Shown one piece after another: positions 44,926 through 55,334 of a stretch of 64,000 nt of DNA. Below the pieces are notes generated by a model, which saw only the letters and a program-made list of their open reading frames with translations, searched no databases and was not told where the DNA came from. Each line of letters opens with the position of its first letter. The stretch's first letter is position 1. This DNA comes from Nemophila menziesii (lineage: Eukaryota; Streptophyta; Magnoliopsida; Boraginales; Hydrophyllaceae), in assembly GCA_029959085.1 (NCBI GenBank), contig JARWIR010000018.1, positions 19,591,001 through 19,655,000 of the forward strand. The letters are read 5' to 3'. The position numbers and the translations under genes are program-made.

Positions 44926-45540
44926 ATGTCGCCCCTTCAAGCCGATAGCGCTGGTTCTTCTTCGCACTACACTTCTCAAGTCCCCTATTGCAGATGCAAG
45001 AAATTAGCAAGGCTTCACACCTCTTGGACAGATGCGAATCCTTGCAGGAGGTTTTACAGGTGCATGTATTGGGGGTGTTCAATGGATTGCAAGTTCTTCA
45101 TGTGGTTGGATGAGCCATTGCCGGAGGCTACTAGTTCGATAATTCGAGGGCTTCTTTTTAAAGATTCCAATCACTGTCTTGAGAAAGATGCAATGGAGAC
45201 GAAGATGAACTTGTTGGTCTCTGATTTCGGAGATATGATGCTGTTAGAGAAAAAAGCTTTTGCAGATTGGAAGCTCGAATGTGCAAAAGTCAATGAACTG
45301 AACACACAGTTGACCTTGATGGCTAGTGATTTGGTTGAATTGCAAGAAAAAGAACATGTTGCCTCCAATGATTTGAAATTTGAGCGTGTGAAAGTGAAGG
45401 TGTTGGAGGACGAGGTGCAACGTCTTAACACAGTGATGACCACAGTAACTCGGGAAAACAAGATGCTGAAATGGAGTGTCTTTATGACTATATTCTTCTT
45501 TGTCTCCATTTTATCTGGTTTTAAGCTTTCTGGGTATTAG
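44926..45540 (+). CDS. MULE accessory protein: GRF zinc finger, coiled coil, C-terminal TM
   Basis: An uninterrupted 204-residue ORF. Residues 22-63 form a GRF-type zinc finger (CRCKKL...NPCRRFYRC...CKFFMWLDE); the first letter of the G-R-F core is C here (CRRF). Residues about 85-180 are a Leu/Glu/Lys-rich probable coiled coil (VNELNTQLTL, LQEKEHVASNDL, KVLEDEVQRLNTV). Residues 183-203 are hydrophobic (FMTIFFFVSILSG), a likely tail anchor. GRF zinc fingers bind single-stranded nucleic acid in other proteins. The ORF lies 150 bp downstream of the left-TIR TATA box and converges with the transposase, the position held by mudrB in maize MuDR. There is no resemblance to MURB that I can see. Function in transposition is inference. 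The intact frame next to a damaged transposase suggests recent constraint or recent arrival. Confidence 0.8.
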   Translation: MSPLQADSAGSSSHYTSQVPYCRCKKLARLHTSWTDANPCRRFYRCMYWGCSMDCKFFMWLDEPLPEATSSIIRGLLFKDSNHCLEKDAMETKMNLLVSDFGDMMLLEKKAFADWKLECAKVNELNTQLTLMASDLVELQEKEHVASNDLKFERVKVKVLEDEVQRLNTVMTTVTRENKMLKWSVFMTIFFFVSILSGFKLSGY

Positions 45541-46074
45541 AATGCAGTTGAAGTTGTATTTTGGTGTGGCTTGTTAGATGTATCAGGCTGTTGAAGTTGT
45601 ATTTTGTTTTGATGTAGTGGCTGGTGGTTAGAGTTTTATTTTGGTGTACTGTGTTAGTTTAAAATCAGTCTTTGTACTCTTATGGTTTAACTTGAATTGA
45701 ATTCGAGAATGTAGTTGTTTTTGTTGTTTGTTTAATATGTGTTTTATTGTGCAATGAATAAAGTATAAGTAGAAATACAAAATGGACAACAGAATCTAGT
45801 GCAATCTCAATAAAGTAGATGAAGATAACATAAAGTGCTGGCATTACATAGACCATAGCAAAAAATAAATATTCAAATCATCAAGTTGTGCACTAACATA
45901 CAAAAACCACACCCTGCAATAAAGGCCAACCAACATAGATAACCCTACTTAAATACCACCTCCACTACATAATAGAAGTCTTTACTACTCACAAGCTTGC
46001 TAGTTCTAGATCTAGCTTACACAAAACAAAGACATAAAACTCAGAATCATAAAACCACAAATCTGCAGAAATCT
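45541..46074. other. MULE intergenic region between convergent 3' ends
   Basis: No ORF with a family signature. It probably holds the two 3'UTRs and poly(A) sites. Confidence 0.5.
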
Positions 46075-47771
46075 TCATTCTTTATCTTCTTTCCCGGGTT
46101 TTGCTGAAGAACTGCTACCTGCTTTCCTCAAACGAAGTGCTTCTGCAACTGTGACGTATTTTGGATCTCCCTCTCTCATTAGCACCCCCTGTGTATGCTG
46201 GATTAAGCGCCTCCTTTTCTCAGGTGGCGTTTGTTCCCTCCCTGGTAGTAAGATAAAGAGGAAGTTACACAATCTGCAGGATGTAGTGTTTATAAAATGT
46301 AACAACTAACTAACCTCAGGTAAACTCCTTTTTGAACCTGGTTGTTTCTTTTGTGTAACCCTCACCTAAATGGTAAACAACAAATAAAAACATTCTGTTA
46401 TAGTTAATGCGTAGATGGCCACTTTGTCTCAATTTTGTGGTTTCAGGGGGCGATAAGTCACTAAAATAAATTCCTAAGGGGTACATAGTCCAGAAGAAAT
46501 ATATTTACCCCTGGTATATCCCTTAACGAGATCTTCTTTTTTTGTATAGGGGGAGCCTTCTCCTGCGTTTTTTCTCTGCTAAGCTCACTTGTGTTCTCAG
46601 TGACATTTGTTTGTGCATCCTTACCAGTTTTTTCCTTTGCTTTTTCCAACAGATCTGTCAACTTTTCCATCTTTACCTTCTGCGCTCGAAGAATAATATA
46701 GGGGTAAGTAGTCAATATATAAACTATATAGGGGGTAATAAGTCAATATATAAATTATATAGGGGGTAATTAGTCAATTAATAAATTATATAGGTAATTA
46801 GTCAGTCAATATATAAATTATATATGGGGTAATTTGTCAATATATAAATTATATAGGGGGTAATTAGTCATTATATAAACTTTATAGGAGGTGGATACAC
46901 AAACCTTTAATATTGACTTAGGAGGAAGAGTAGTGTTTTGCTTTTGTTTCCCTGAGTCATCAACCTGTAATCAAAATACACACAACAAATACTTATAAAC
47001 TTAATTCGTTGCAAACAATATTTTATATTATAATAGTACTAACCTCAGTTATTGATTCAGGTTCAGCAGTATTAATTCCTTTTGGTGTTCCTGAGTCATC
47101 ATCCTCTAGAGATATAGGCATTGTGCTTGATCCTCCTGAAATTGTCTTCAATCCTTTATCCTTAATTCTATTGCTTTGCCGTGTTGGTTTTTCCAATGTT
47201 TCTTCTGGCATGCGCATCTTTGGTCTGGATTCAGGGGGGATTTATCAAGTTCCACATCTGTGTTGGCAACAGGATCTTTACCTTTCTTCTGAGGTAAAAT
47301 CATCCTTGGTTTTGAAGTAGGGGGTATGTTAGCAACTGGATCTTTACCTTTCTTCTGAGGTAAAATCATCCTTGGTTTTTAAGTAGGGGGTATGTTAGCA
47401 ACTGGATCTTTATCTTTCTTTTGAGGGAAAATCATCCTTGGTTTTGAATTAGGGGGTATGGTAGCAACTGGATCTTTATTTTTCTTTTGAGGGAAAATCA
47501 TTCTTGGTTTTGAATTAGGGGGCTTGTTAGCAACAGGATCATTATTTTTCTTTTGAGGGAAAATCATCCTTGGTTTTGAATTAGGGTGTGTTTTAACAAC
47601 TTGCTCTTTCTCTTGTGTTTCAGGTATACCCATACTTTGCTCGGACTCAGTGGGTGTGTTCACTGTATCTCTCTTTTCAGGTATAGGTTGATTTGTATGG
47701 GAATTAGTGGGTTCCTTATCAACTGGACTTTTTGTTGTTACAGATATATTAGCAGCTTCAGTCGGAGTACT
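46075..47771 (-). pseudogene. transposase C-terminal extension exons, decayed
   Basis: Downstream of the first in-frame stop (47772) the same frame continues through a Pro/Lys-rich region (STPTEAANISVTTKS, then five repeats of SKPRMIFPQKKNKDPVA), meets a TAA at about 47379, and shifts by one base at a C6 run near 47237. It then continues with PKMRMPEETLEKPTRQSNRI. Further exon-like blocks with GT-AG borders are 46964-46905 (VDDSGKQKQNTTLPPKSILK), 46679-46509 (KVKMEKLTDLLEKAKEKTGK), 46365-46315 (VRVTQKKQPGSKRSLPE) and 46241-46075 (REQTPPEKRRRLIQHTQGV, ending GKEDKE). The last junction is out of phase by one base. The ancestral protein therefore probably had a long disordered basic tail. Alternatively the stop at 47772 is the native end. 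Confidence 0.55.
47262..47597 (-). repeat. 66-bp coding tandem repeat, 5 copies
   Basis: A 22-residue unit (PPNSKPRM(I)(F/L)PQKK plus about seven residues) is repeated five times in phase with the transposase C-terminal frame. One copy carries the TCA-to-TAA change. Confidence 0.85.
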
Positions 47772-50700
47772 TTAGGGGTTACATGGAGCAGATGGTTGCA
47801 CATCTAACTCATCAAACATCCTCTTAATCTCCTCATCCGGAGTCTCATCCACAACCGAATTAGCACCAGTATTAGGTTCACGAACTTCTCTAGATTCCTG
47901 TTGTTGAATATCTTCTAGTCCAACTGTTTCATGTCCTGCAGCATTTACATTCGCCTTACATGACCTTTTGTTATGCCCTTCTTCTTTGCAAATCGCGCAT
48001 TTTTTGGCACTACCCCTCCCAACCAGCTTTTGCACACCATCAGCAGTGCGTTCTTTCCTCCACCTTTTAACTTGAACCTCATCTGGCTCTTTTGTCCTAG
48101 CTCTTTTAGGCCTGCCAACCAACTTAAAAGCCACCGGAGGTTCTACACTTACAGGTCTTGTACTAGACCACATCGATGGTCCATTTATAGGGTAAACCAT
48201 GGGTGTATACGCCTTCATATACGTTTCTTTTGAGTAGCACTCATGAACAAACCTTTCTGGGTCTTTACCAATGTATTGAATACATGCAATTGCATGAAAG
48301 CAAGGTATTCCAGCAAGCTCCCATCTCCTGCAAGGACAGCTTTCTGTATCCAAGTCTACGGCGTATGAATCTGTCCCGAGGTTCCTTACTTCAAATTTCA
48401 TTTCCCCACAAAATACTGCATGCCACTTTCCACTGTTTGTTTTACCCTTATTCACCAACTTTCTAACCTTAGGACATAAATCAGCTTCGTATTTTGTCAT
48501 CCATACTCTTTTAGACTGAAGCCTTTTCAAACTATACATCCTTAAACCCTCTAGTATGAGGATGATAGACTTGTCTCTGTGCAACACGACAACAAACAAT
48601 ATAAGGGGTACGTAGTCAATAAGTATATTTTATAGGGGGTAAGTAGTCAATAAGTATATTTTATATGGGGTAATTAATTACTAAGAGTATTGTACAGGGG
48701 GTATTTAGTTAACAGATATATCTTTAAAAGGGGCAATTAGTCACTACTTATTTCTGTAAAGGGGGTATTTAGTCACTAAGTATTTCTGTATAGGGGTATG
48801 TAGACACTAAGTATTTCTGTTTAGGAGTAAGTTGTCGATATACCTGACTTTTTTAATGGCATTGTTGTAGCTTTCACAGATGTTGTTGAGTAGAAGATCA
48901 CATTTCGTAACAGTACGAAAATGAGACCTAGTCCATGTCTTGGGATCTAGGTTAGATAGCCAAATAAAAGCTTCCTCATTCATACATTTAATCTCCTCCA
49001 TCACTTCATTAAATTTGCAATGCGTTGTGGCTCTTGCAACTTCCCAAACTTTGTCTTTTAAAGCCAAACCAGGATGTTTGATCTTGAAATTATTGTAGAG
49101 ATGCCTTACACAATGCCTATGTTCTATATCAGGAAGCATGTCACTCATGACCTGGAGCAAACCCTAAATACATAAACAAACAACAAAAAGTTAGAGATTT
49201 TTACATAAAAAAATAACTACATATACAGGTATCCCAGTCAAAAAAAACAAACCTTTTGTCTATCTGATATGAAAGTCCACTCCTGTTGATTACTTATACC
49301 AAGATCTTGTATCAGTAAATTAAAAAACCATCTCCAAGAGTTACTATCTTCTTTCTCTGATATACAATAAACAATTGGGAATATACAGTTGTTCCCATCA
49401 ATTCCAACTGCTGTCAAGATTACACCAGGATGTGGACCTTTTAAGTGACACCCATCTATCCCAACAACCTTCCTACAACCTTCTAAAAACCCTCTCCTAC
49501 AACCATCTAACCCAACATAAATTCTCTGAAACCTTTCTACTCCAGTAACATCATCAATAGTGGTTTCAATTGCGACAGTACTTCCAGGGTTGCTTCTCCT
49601 TAATTCTGCTGCATAATCGTAAAGTTTTGTGTATTGTTCCTTGTATTCAGCCTCTATCATCTTTTTTGCATACTTATATGCCCTATAGCATGTCCTGGTG
49701 CTAACATTAACTGAATATTCTCGATGAACTAACTGTTGAAAGTCGCTTACTTTACTGTACAGGTTCAGTCTTATCATGTCCTTAAAAGTAGTTGCCATGT
49801 ACTTCGCCGTCACATGTTTATGGTTGAGGTTCTTACCACAACTATGTTTATTGCATAGACTCATTACCACTAACCCGCCAATATTTTCTTTATGTGATGC
49901 ATAAAGAAACCAACCACATCCTGCTCCTTTACACACAACCCTAATTCGATTCCAATCGTTCTTCACAAACTTAATCTCGACCACCTTTTTAATAGCATGG
50001 GCTCTTACTGCTTGTCTTAATTCAGTGGCATTCTTAAATGTTAAACCCAAGACAAATCTAGGCTTTTGCATATCAATATTAGCCTTAAATAAGGGGTACT
50101 TCATCTTTTTCTTCCTCTTTTGTTTTCCTTCTTCAAGGGTACCAGATGAATCACTAGCTGTACTAAAATCTGAAGAATTATGTACATACTCATCAGAGTC
50201 AGTCCCACCATCAGTACTTTCACCATCAGAATCATCCACACGATCATTGTCGACATTCACTCTATCCACATCCACTTCCTTGTCAATAAATGTTTTATAA
50301 TCATGGTCATCTTCACCCTCACTCAAGTCAATGTCACTATCAACTATATATTCATCATCAGTTGTTGTTTCTTCATCCACGTCTTCTTCTCGCTCAACCA
50401 CATTCTTTTTCTTTTGAGAACTACTAGTCCTACCAACTCTTTTATAACTATCTGGCTTGGTACCACTAGGACCTACACCATCTCCTTTTGTTCTTTTAAC
50501 ACTAGCTCTAGTCCTTTTCTGCGAGTGTGGCACATCCTGTTGGTTCTTTTTAACTACTCATTTGGTTGTCTTCGGCTGTGAATTTGTATCTTTCTTCTTA
50601 TGTGGTATTCCCAATTTCTTTTTCTTTAAGAAATTAGCAAGTATCTCATTATCACTGATGTCATCATCCTCCTCATCCTCACCATCACGTATAATAAAAT

Positions 50701-52507
50701 CGCTGTCTGAGTCCTCAATGTCACTGATGTCACCATCTACATCTTCTTCACCATCAGCTTTCTTAAAAACATTATCCGAGTCATCTGTTAGTTCTTCATC
50801 TATAAGCCTGAAAGGCCTCAATGGAGATTTATGTTTGGAACTCCTCGTAGTCACATTATCTTCAGTGTTCAAAGCTTTCAACACTTTATCCAACATGTCA
50901 TTAACAGACTTCTCCTTCTCCCCAATATCAGAGAGTTGTTCTTCCATAGCGTTATTAACTTCTCCCTCATTCAAAGGTGTGGTTTGCTCTTCGCGAACAA
51001 CCTGAAACATAACATAAAATATTCAGGGGGTGACTTGTCAATCATATGAAAAAGTAAGGGGTAAACTGTCAAACAAATGAAGACCTTCGTCGTGTCTTGT
51101 TTACCAATGTCTTCCACCTCTGTGTTCTCCAACTGCGTTTTATTATTATCATCTTCCACGTTTCTATCATGCCCTTTCTCACAAGTCTCACTTACTTCTT
51201 CAACAACCTGTACTTTCTCGTTTATACCTACAGTTACTTTTGCAACTGGCGTGCTTTGCTCCTCGGAAACAACCTGACACATTACATGAAATATTGAGGG
51301 GGTGATTTGTCACAAGCTTCAAACATTTAGGGGTAAACTGTCAAATGACTTTGTACCTTTGTCGTATCTTCGTCACAAATGTCCTCTTCCACGTTTTTAT
51401 CCTCTTGCATTTCATCATTTCTATCGTCCACGTTCATGGGCCCTTCATCACGAGTTTGGCCTACTTCTTCACCACCATTTACATCATCTTTTCCACCTTC
51501 GTTTAGGTTTTCAACAGTTGGGCTTTGGTCTTCGCAAACAATCTAAAATGTAAAAGGAATTATACAGTTAGAGAATTGTAAATATAGAGGGGTGATTTGT
51601 CAATCATATTAAATGATGAGGGCTATTCTGTCAAATGAGTGTCTACCTTTACGCTTTCTTCTTCAACTGTAGTTTTTTCTTGTTCATTACCAACCACTGT
51701 GTTCTGATCATCAAGGGTCTCATTTATTTGTTCGTCATCACCAACCTCTGTGTTTTGCTCAACATCTTGTTCATTAACAACCACTGTGTTCTGATCATCA
51801 AGGGTCTCATTTATTTGTTCGTCATCACCTACCTTTGTGTTTTGATCAACACGGTTCTCTTCCTTCGAACACTCTTCTTCTCGTTTCTGAACTATTTCTT
51901 CATCCTCGTTCCACGTCAATAACAAAGGCATGAATATAGGAGTTTGAATCTCTTTGTCATCATCTCCTACGGGACTACTAACAACAAACAAGTCAACAGT
52001 TACGTTCTCCTCACCAATGCTACACATCTCCAACCCTTTCTCCTTACTATCCAAACAAACTATACCATCAGGTAGTTTTTCCCCCAATTTCAGATAGTAA
52101 AACTCCGAGTTACCTTTTATACCCAGTTTCGACATAATTTTTTTAAGAATAGGTATACTAAACTTGTCATAGTGACACCCATCTACGTATTCAATGCTTA
52201 CTTCATGGTAACAACTCTTGTCTTCATTAAATAACCCACCGAAGTGAATCTTCAGTGTAAATTTCTCTGTTACACAATCAAATTTAACTAGATTAGTTAC
52301 CAATTTGAAAAGGTATTATCACACTATGACTATGGTAACCAAATCCCGTAAAATCTGCTACCATTACGCGTGATAATTATATATGTAATGGATTTAATAC
52401 AAAACCCTACATTTTCGGGTTAAATAATCATAACCCAAGAGCAACGATTTAGGGGTAATAATCAAACACACTTACTCCATTGACTTAAAGGCGCCATTGA
52501 TTATCTT
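47772..52507 (-). pseudogene. MURA-type MULE transposase, one internal nonsense codon
   Basis: Exons are 52507-52486, 52266-51647, 51542-51357, 51273-51085, 51001-49253, 49163-48844 and 48576-47772, with all phases consistent. The start is MAPLSQWKKFTLKIHFGGLF; the unspliced ATG at 52303 is less likely. Domains in order: PB1-like N-terminus (KIHFGGLFNEDKSCYHEV), an acidic linker built of repeats, Mutator DNA-binding region (FRV-like FVLGLTFKNATELRQAV, CKGAGCGWFLYAS), DDE transposase core (VVGIDGCHLKGPHPGVIL; FISDRQKGLLQVM; CDLLLNNICESYNNAI), SWIM zinc finger (CPCRRWELAGIPCFHAIACI) and a CCHC knuckle (CAICKEEGHNKRSC). The protein cuts and joins the MULE ends in the nucleus. A TGA at 50560-50558 between QPKTTK and VVKKNQQ breaks exon 5; CGA to TGA is the simplest cause. 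Nothing else in the core is broken. Confidence 0.88.
51001..51542 (-). repeat. tandem exon-intron unit duplication in transposase
   Basis: The three successive exon starts (51542, 51273 and 51001) lie 269 and 272 bp apart, and each begins with a similar peptide: IVCEDQSPTVE, VVSEEQSTPVA and VVREEQTTPLN. The introns between them are also alike (TTTGACAGTTTACCCC, then GACAARTCACCCC, then ATATTTNATGT). A whole exon-plus-intron unit has been copied. Confidence 0.8.
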
Positions 52508-52546
52508 CAACTCACAAGAACGTTGCTTTTCTGGGTTTGGTGGTGT

Positions 52547-52910
52547 TCTTCGTGTTCTTCGCAAGAACCCGCGCTCCTTCAACTTCTTCTTCTGATTTTG
52601 GGTTTTTGATTAATTAATTTTGTTTTGTTTTTGTGGTATATATAGGGTAGGCTTTGATTGAAGTACCCATTTTGCCCTTGGAAAAAGTGGGATTAAGTTA
52701 ATTAATTGATTAATTAACACCTGGAATTAAAAAAAAAATTGTGACATGGAAATGCCACGTCACTTTTAACGGCGAAAATGGACAGAACACACAGTCAGGG
52801 GGTAACGGGTCAAAAAATTAAAATGTAGGGGACAAAGAGTCCTGTTTTAAAGGTTAGGGGGCAACCTGTCAATCGGGTACAAACGTAGAGGGCAAAAGTG
52901 TTATTTACTC
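52547..52910 (-). repeat. MULE right terminal inverted repeat
   Basis: The reverse complement of the left TIR with few differences. It contains the same CCCC motifs and a TATA box (about 52639-52651, minus strand), placed about 135 bp upstream of the transposase ATG at 52507. Confidence 0.9.
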
Positions 52911-52919
52911 TTCATTTTA

Positions 52920-53271
52920 TTATGTAACTTAAGTTGGCTTTAATCTCGATATAACATTCATATGAAGCATCCTGGCTTCTTTATTATTACTTTCTCGATT
53001 GTTGTTAAGTTCTTGGCATGTGGTTTTACAGTTAAGTGCACGAGTGTGTACATTCATGAATCAGAGTAGATTTTTCTGCTCTATATGTTCATCAAGATTG
53101 ATCTTATCAAGACACCTCTAAATGAAAAAAGGATCTTCATGCATGGCTACAAAAGTTATCTTTTGATCAGTATTTTAGACGTCATAAGTTAGGGTTGGTA
53201 CGGTATCTTTTTGCTTTGGAGATGGATGGTGTTTGATTACTTAATGTGTGGGATCGTAGAGATTTGTCCAT
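52920..53271. other. spacer, no gene seen
   Basis: Nothing recognisable between the MULE and the LINE relic. Confidence 0.4.
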
Positions 53272-53806
53272 GTGAATCAGAGAACCACATGCATTTGGGG
53301 AAAGGAGTCCTTGTTGTTGTATAATGTGTCAAACATAGCTAATCTCATCGAGTCACTTTATTTGAAGGTTTCAAGGCACATGCATGGTAATAAAGGGAGG
53401 ATATTTCCTTTCAGAGTATTCAAAAAAATTATCATTGATTTGTGGAGTATATCCTGCCGAATTAGTTTCGAAGTTTGTGAGAATTGTTTTATGATTATTG
53501 TTGATAATGATGAAGATATTGACCACATTTGGTTCACCCGCCTTCCTGTTGAGGTGAAGTACAAATGCTTGGCGGCGGTTGCGAGAATTGGAATGAGAAA
53601 TTAGAGATGGAATATGGGTACCCAGATCAAAAGAGAATTCTCTTTTGTGATGCGAATGTTTGTGATAGTCATTTTGATGATGATGATATTAGTGATAGTA
53701 TCTTGAGTGACATCAAAAGTACATGAGTGTTTCCCGTGAAGGAAATCGAGATGTCAATGAATCCGAAGGATGGCGGCCAGTCCTTTAAAGTGGTCGGCTT
53801 TTATGG

Positions 53807-54937
53807 ATAATGTATTAGCTTAGAATTGTCAAGGTGTCAGGGCACCTGTGACAAGGAACATGTTTAAATCCCCCACTTCGAAATTTATATTTTAGTAGCG
53901 TGCCTTTTTCTAGTCTATGTTAAGAAAACAGAATCTTAAGTCATGTGACAAGTTCAAAACCTTCAGTAATTTCCACGTAGTCGAACCTGGAGGTAGATCG
54001 TTTTTGTCCGGGGGGATAATTCTTGCTTGAAAAGAAGAAGTTGATTTTAGGTTGATTGTCTTGAATGTTTCTTTATTATTGCTAAGTTTAATGAATCTTC
54101 ATCTTGTCCTTGGTATATCAATTTTTTTCATGCTCCAACAAATGAAAATGATAGAGAAAAAACGTGGGGTAAGATATCTGCGTGGAAGAATTTCATTAAG
54201 GAACCTGTGATGATTATTAGCAACTTTAATTAAATTGCTAAAATCTCAGAATAATCAGGTAATTACCACCGAATCTTGATAGAATCTTGAAGTTTAACAA
54301 ATTCATAAATGATCACGATTTTATCGAGATACCGACAACGGGTTGCTTTTATACGTGGTCAATTAAAAGAAGAGAAAATGAATGTGTAAAAGAAAAACTT
54401 GATAGGGTTATGGCTTCAGAAAGCTAGATAAAAAGATTTCAGAATACCAACGTTCGGGCGAAACCAGCTATTGGATCAGATCATTCACCGCTAATACTGA
54501 CGGGTAAGAAAGAACAAGGTAAATACAAAAAATATTTTATGTTTCGAATCTAGATGGTTAGAACATATTCAATGTAGCGATATCATCAAGGATACATGGT
54601 CGAATAAGTACAAAACGAAGCATATCGATGAATTTTGCTTACAAAAATAAACAATGTGTCATGCATTAACGGGATGGAGTAAAAGGACTTTCGAGAACAA
54701 CGGAAGACTTATCAATCATTACCAAATAGAAATAAGTTTATTTCAAGATTTACCGTATAGTGAACAAAATCAAGAAAAAGAAGAAATGATTAGAGTTAAA
54801 CTAAGGATTTATGGAACAAGGAGGGAGCCTACTAGGCAGATAGGGCAAAGGACCTGTGGGCTAAAAATGTGACACGAATACAACCTTATTCCACACCTGT
54901 ACCATTTTAAGAAATTTTTTTAATCGAATATGTAATT
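53807..54937 (+). pseudogene. LINE ORF2 endonuclease region, many stops
   Basis: It starts MDNVLA, stop, NCQGVRAPVTRN, equivalent to MTTLFWNVQGIRAPLTL of the intact LINE. Further marks are FFHAPTNENDREKTWGKIS, PVMIISNFN, ITAFYTWSIKRREN-like DFIEIPTTGCFYTW, AKPAIGSDHSPLILTG and a final KEGAY-stop-ADRAKDLWAKNVTRIQ before the hAT insertion. Several stops and shifts show it is old. The ORF at 53272-53604 upstream may be an ORF1 remnant, but I do not recognise it by sequence. Confidence 0.7.
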
Positions 54938-55334
54938 TAGGGATGAGAATGGTTCGATTCGTCTCGGTTTTTGTCCAAAATAAGAACCAAACCGGATGAC
55001 TCGGTTATTTTATAATTTAAAAACTAAACCGCACGGTTCGTTGTCGATGCGGTAACTCGGTTTTGGTTTGGTTTCGGGACCATTTCCGATTTTGGTACGC
55101 TGTTTGAATATAGTAGATGAATGAGTAATAAAAAATCCAGAATATCAGTTTTAACATTTATTATTCGAATAGGTAATGGAAAATTCTAGAAGCAAAACAT
55201 TAGCTTTTAATCATTACTCTATTTATTGTGTTTTAATCATTTTCATCATATATATTAAAATTTCAAAACAATTGCATAATGTTCAATAATATGTATGATA
55301 AGCTAGAGAACACATCATAGCATACACCAGCAGC

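Larger units (their letters stand above)
46075..52507 (-). promoter_or_regulatory. transcription unit of the MULE transposase with repeat-filled introns
   Basis: Transcription should start in the right TIR near the TATA box (about 52645, minus). Introns 51646-51543, 51356-51274, 51084-51002, 48843-48577, 46904-46680 and 46508-46366 all contain one or more copies of a sense-oriented motif like TTGACTAATTACCCCCTATA. The same type of motif recurs in the TIRs. See findings. Confidence 0.6.
44491..52919. mobile_element. Mutator-like element (MULE), 8.4 kb, TSD TTCATTTTA
   Basis: The body is 44500-52910. TTCATTTTA flanks both sides (44491-44499 and 52911-52919), an exact 9-bp TSD. The TIRs are long (about 365 bp) and similar, starting GAGTAAATAWCACTTTTGCC. 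Each TIR carries an inward-facing TATA box (CCCTATATATACC). The element encodes a GRF zinc-finger protein from the left TIR (+) and a MURA-type transposase from the right TIR (-), in a convergent layout like maize MuDR. Transposase lesions suggest it is now dead but recently active. Confidence 0.92.

Noticed and set aside
51647..52303. Transposase start at ATG 52303
   Set aside because: An upstream 22-nt exon (52507-52486) joined at 52266 gives MAPLSQWKKFTLKIHFGG, which fits the MULE N-terminus better; the 52303 start would use intron sequence.
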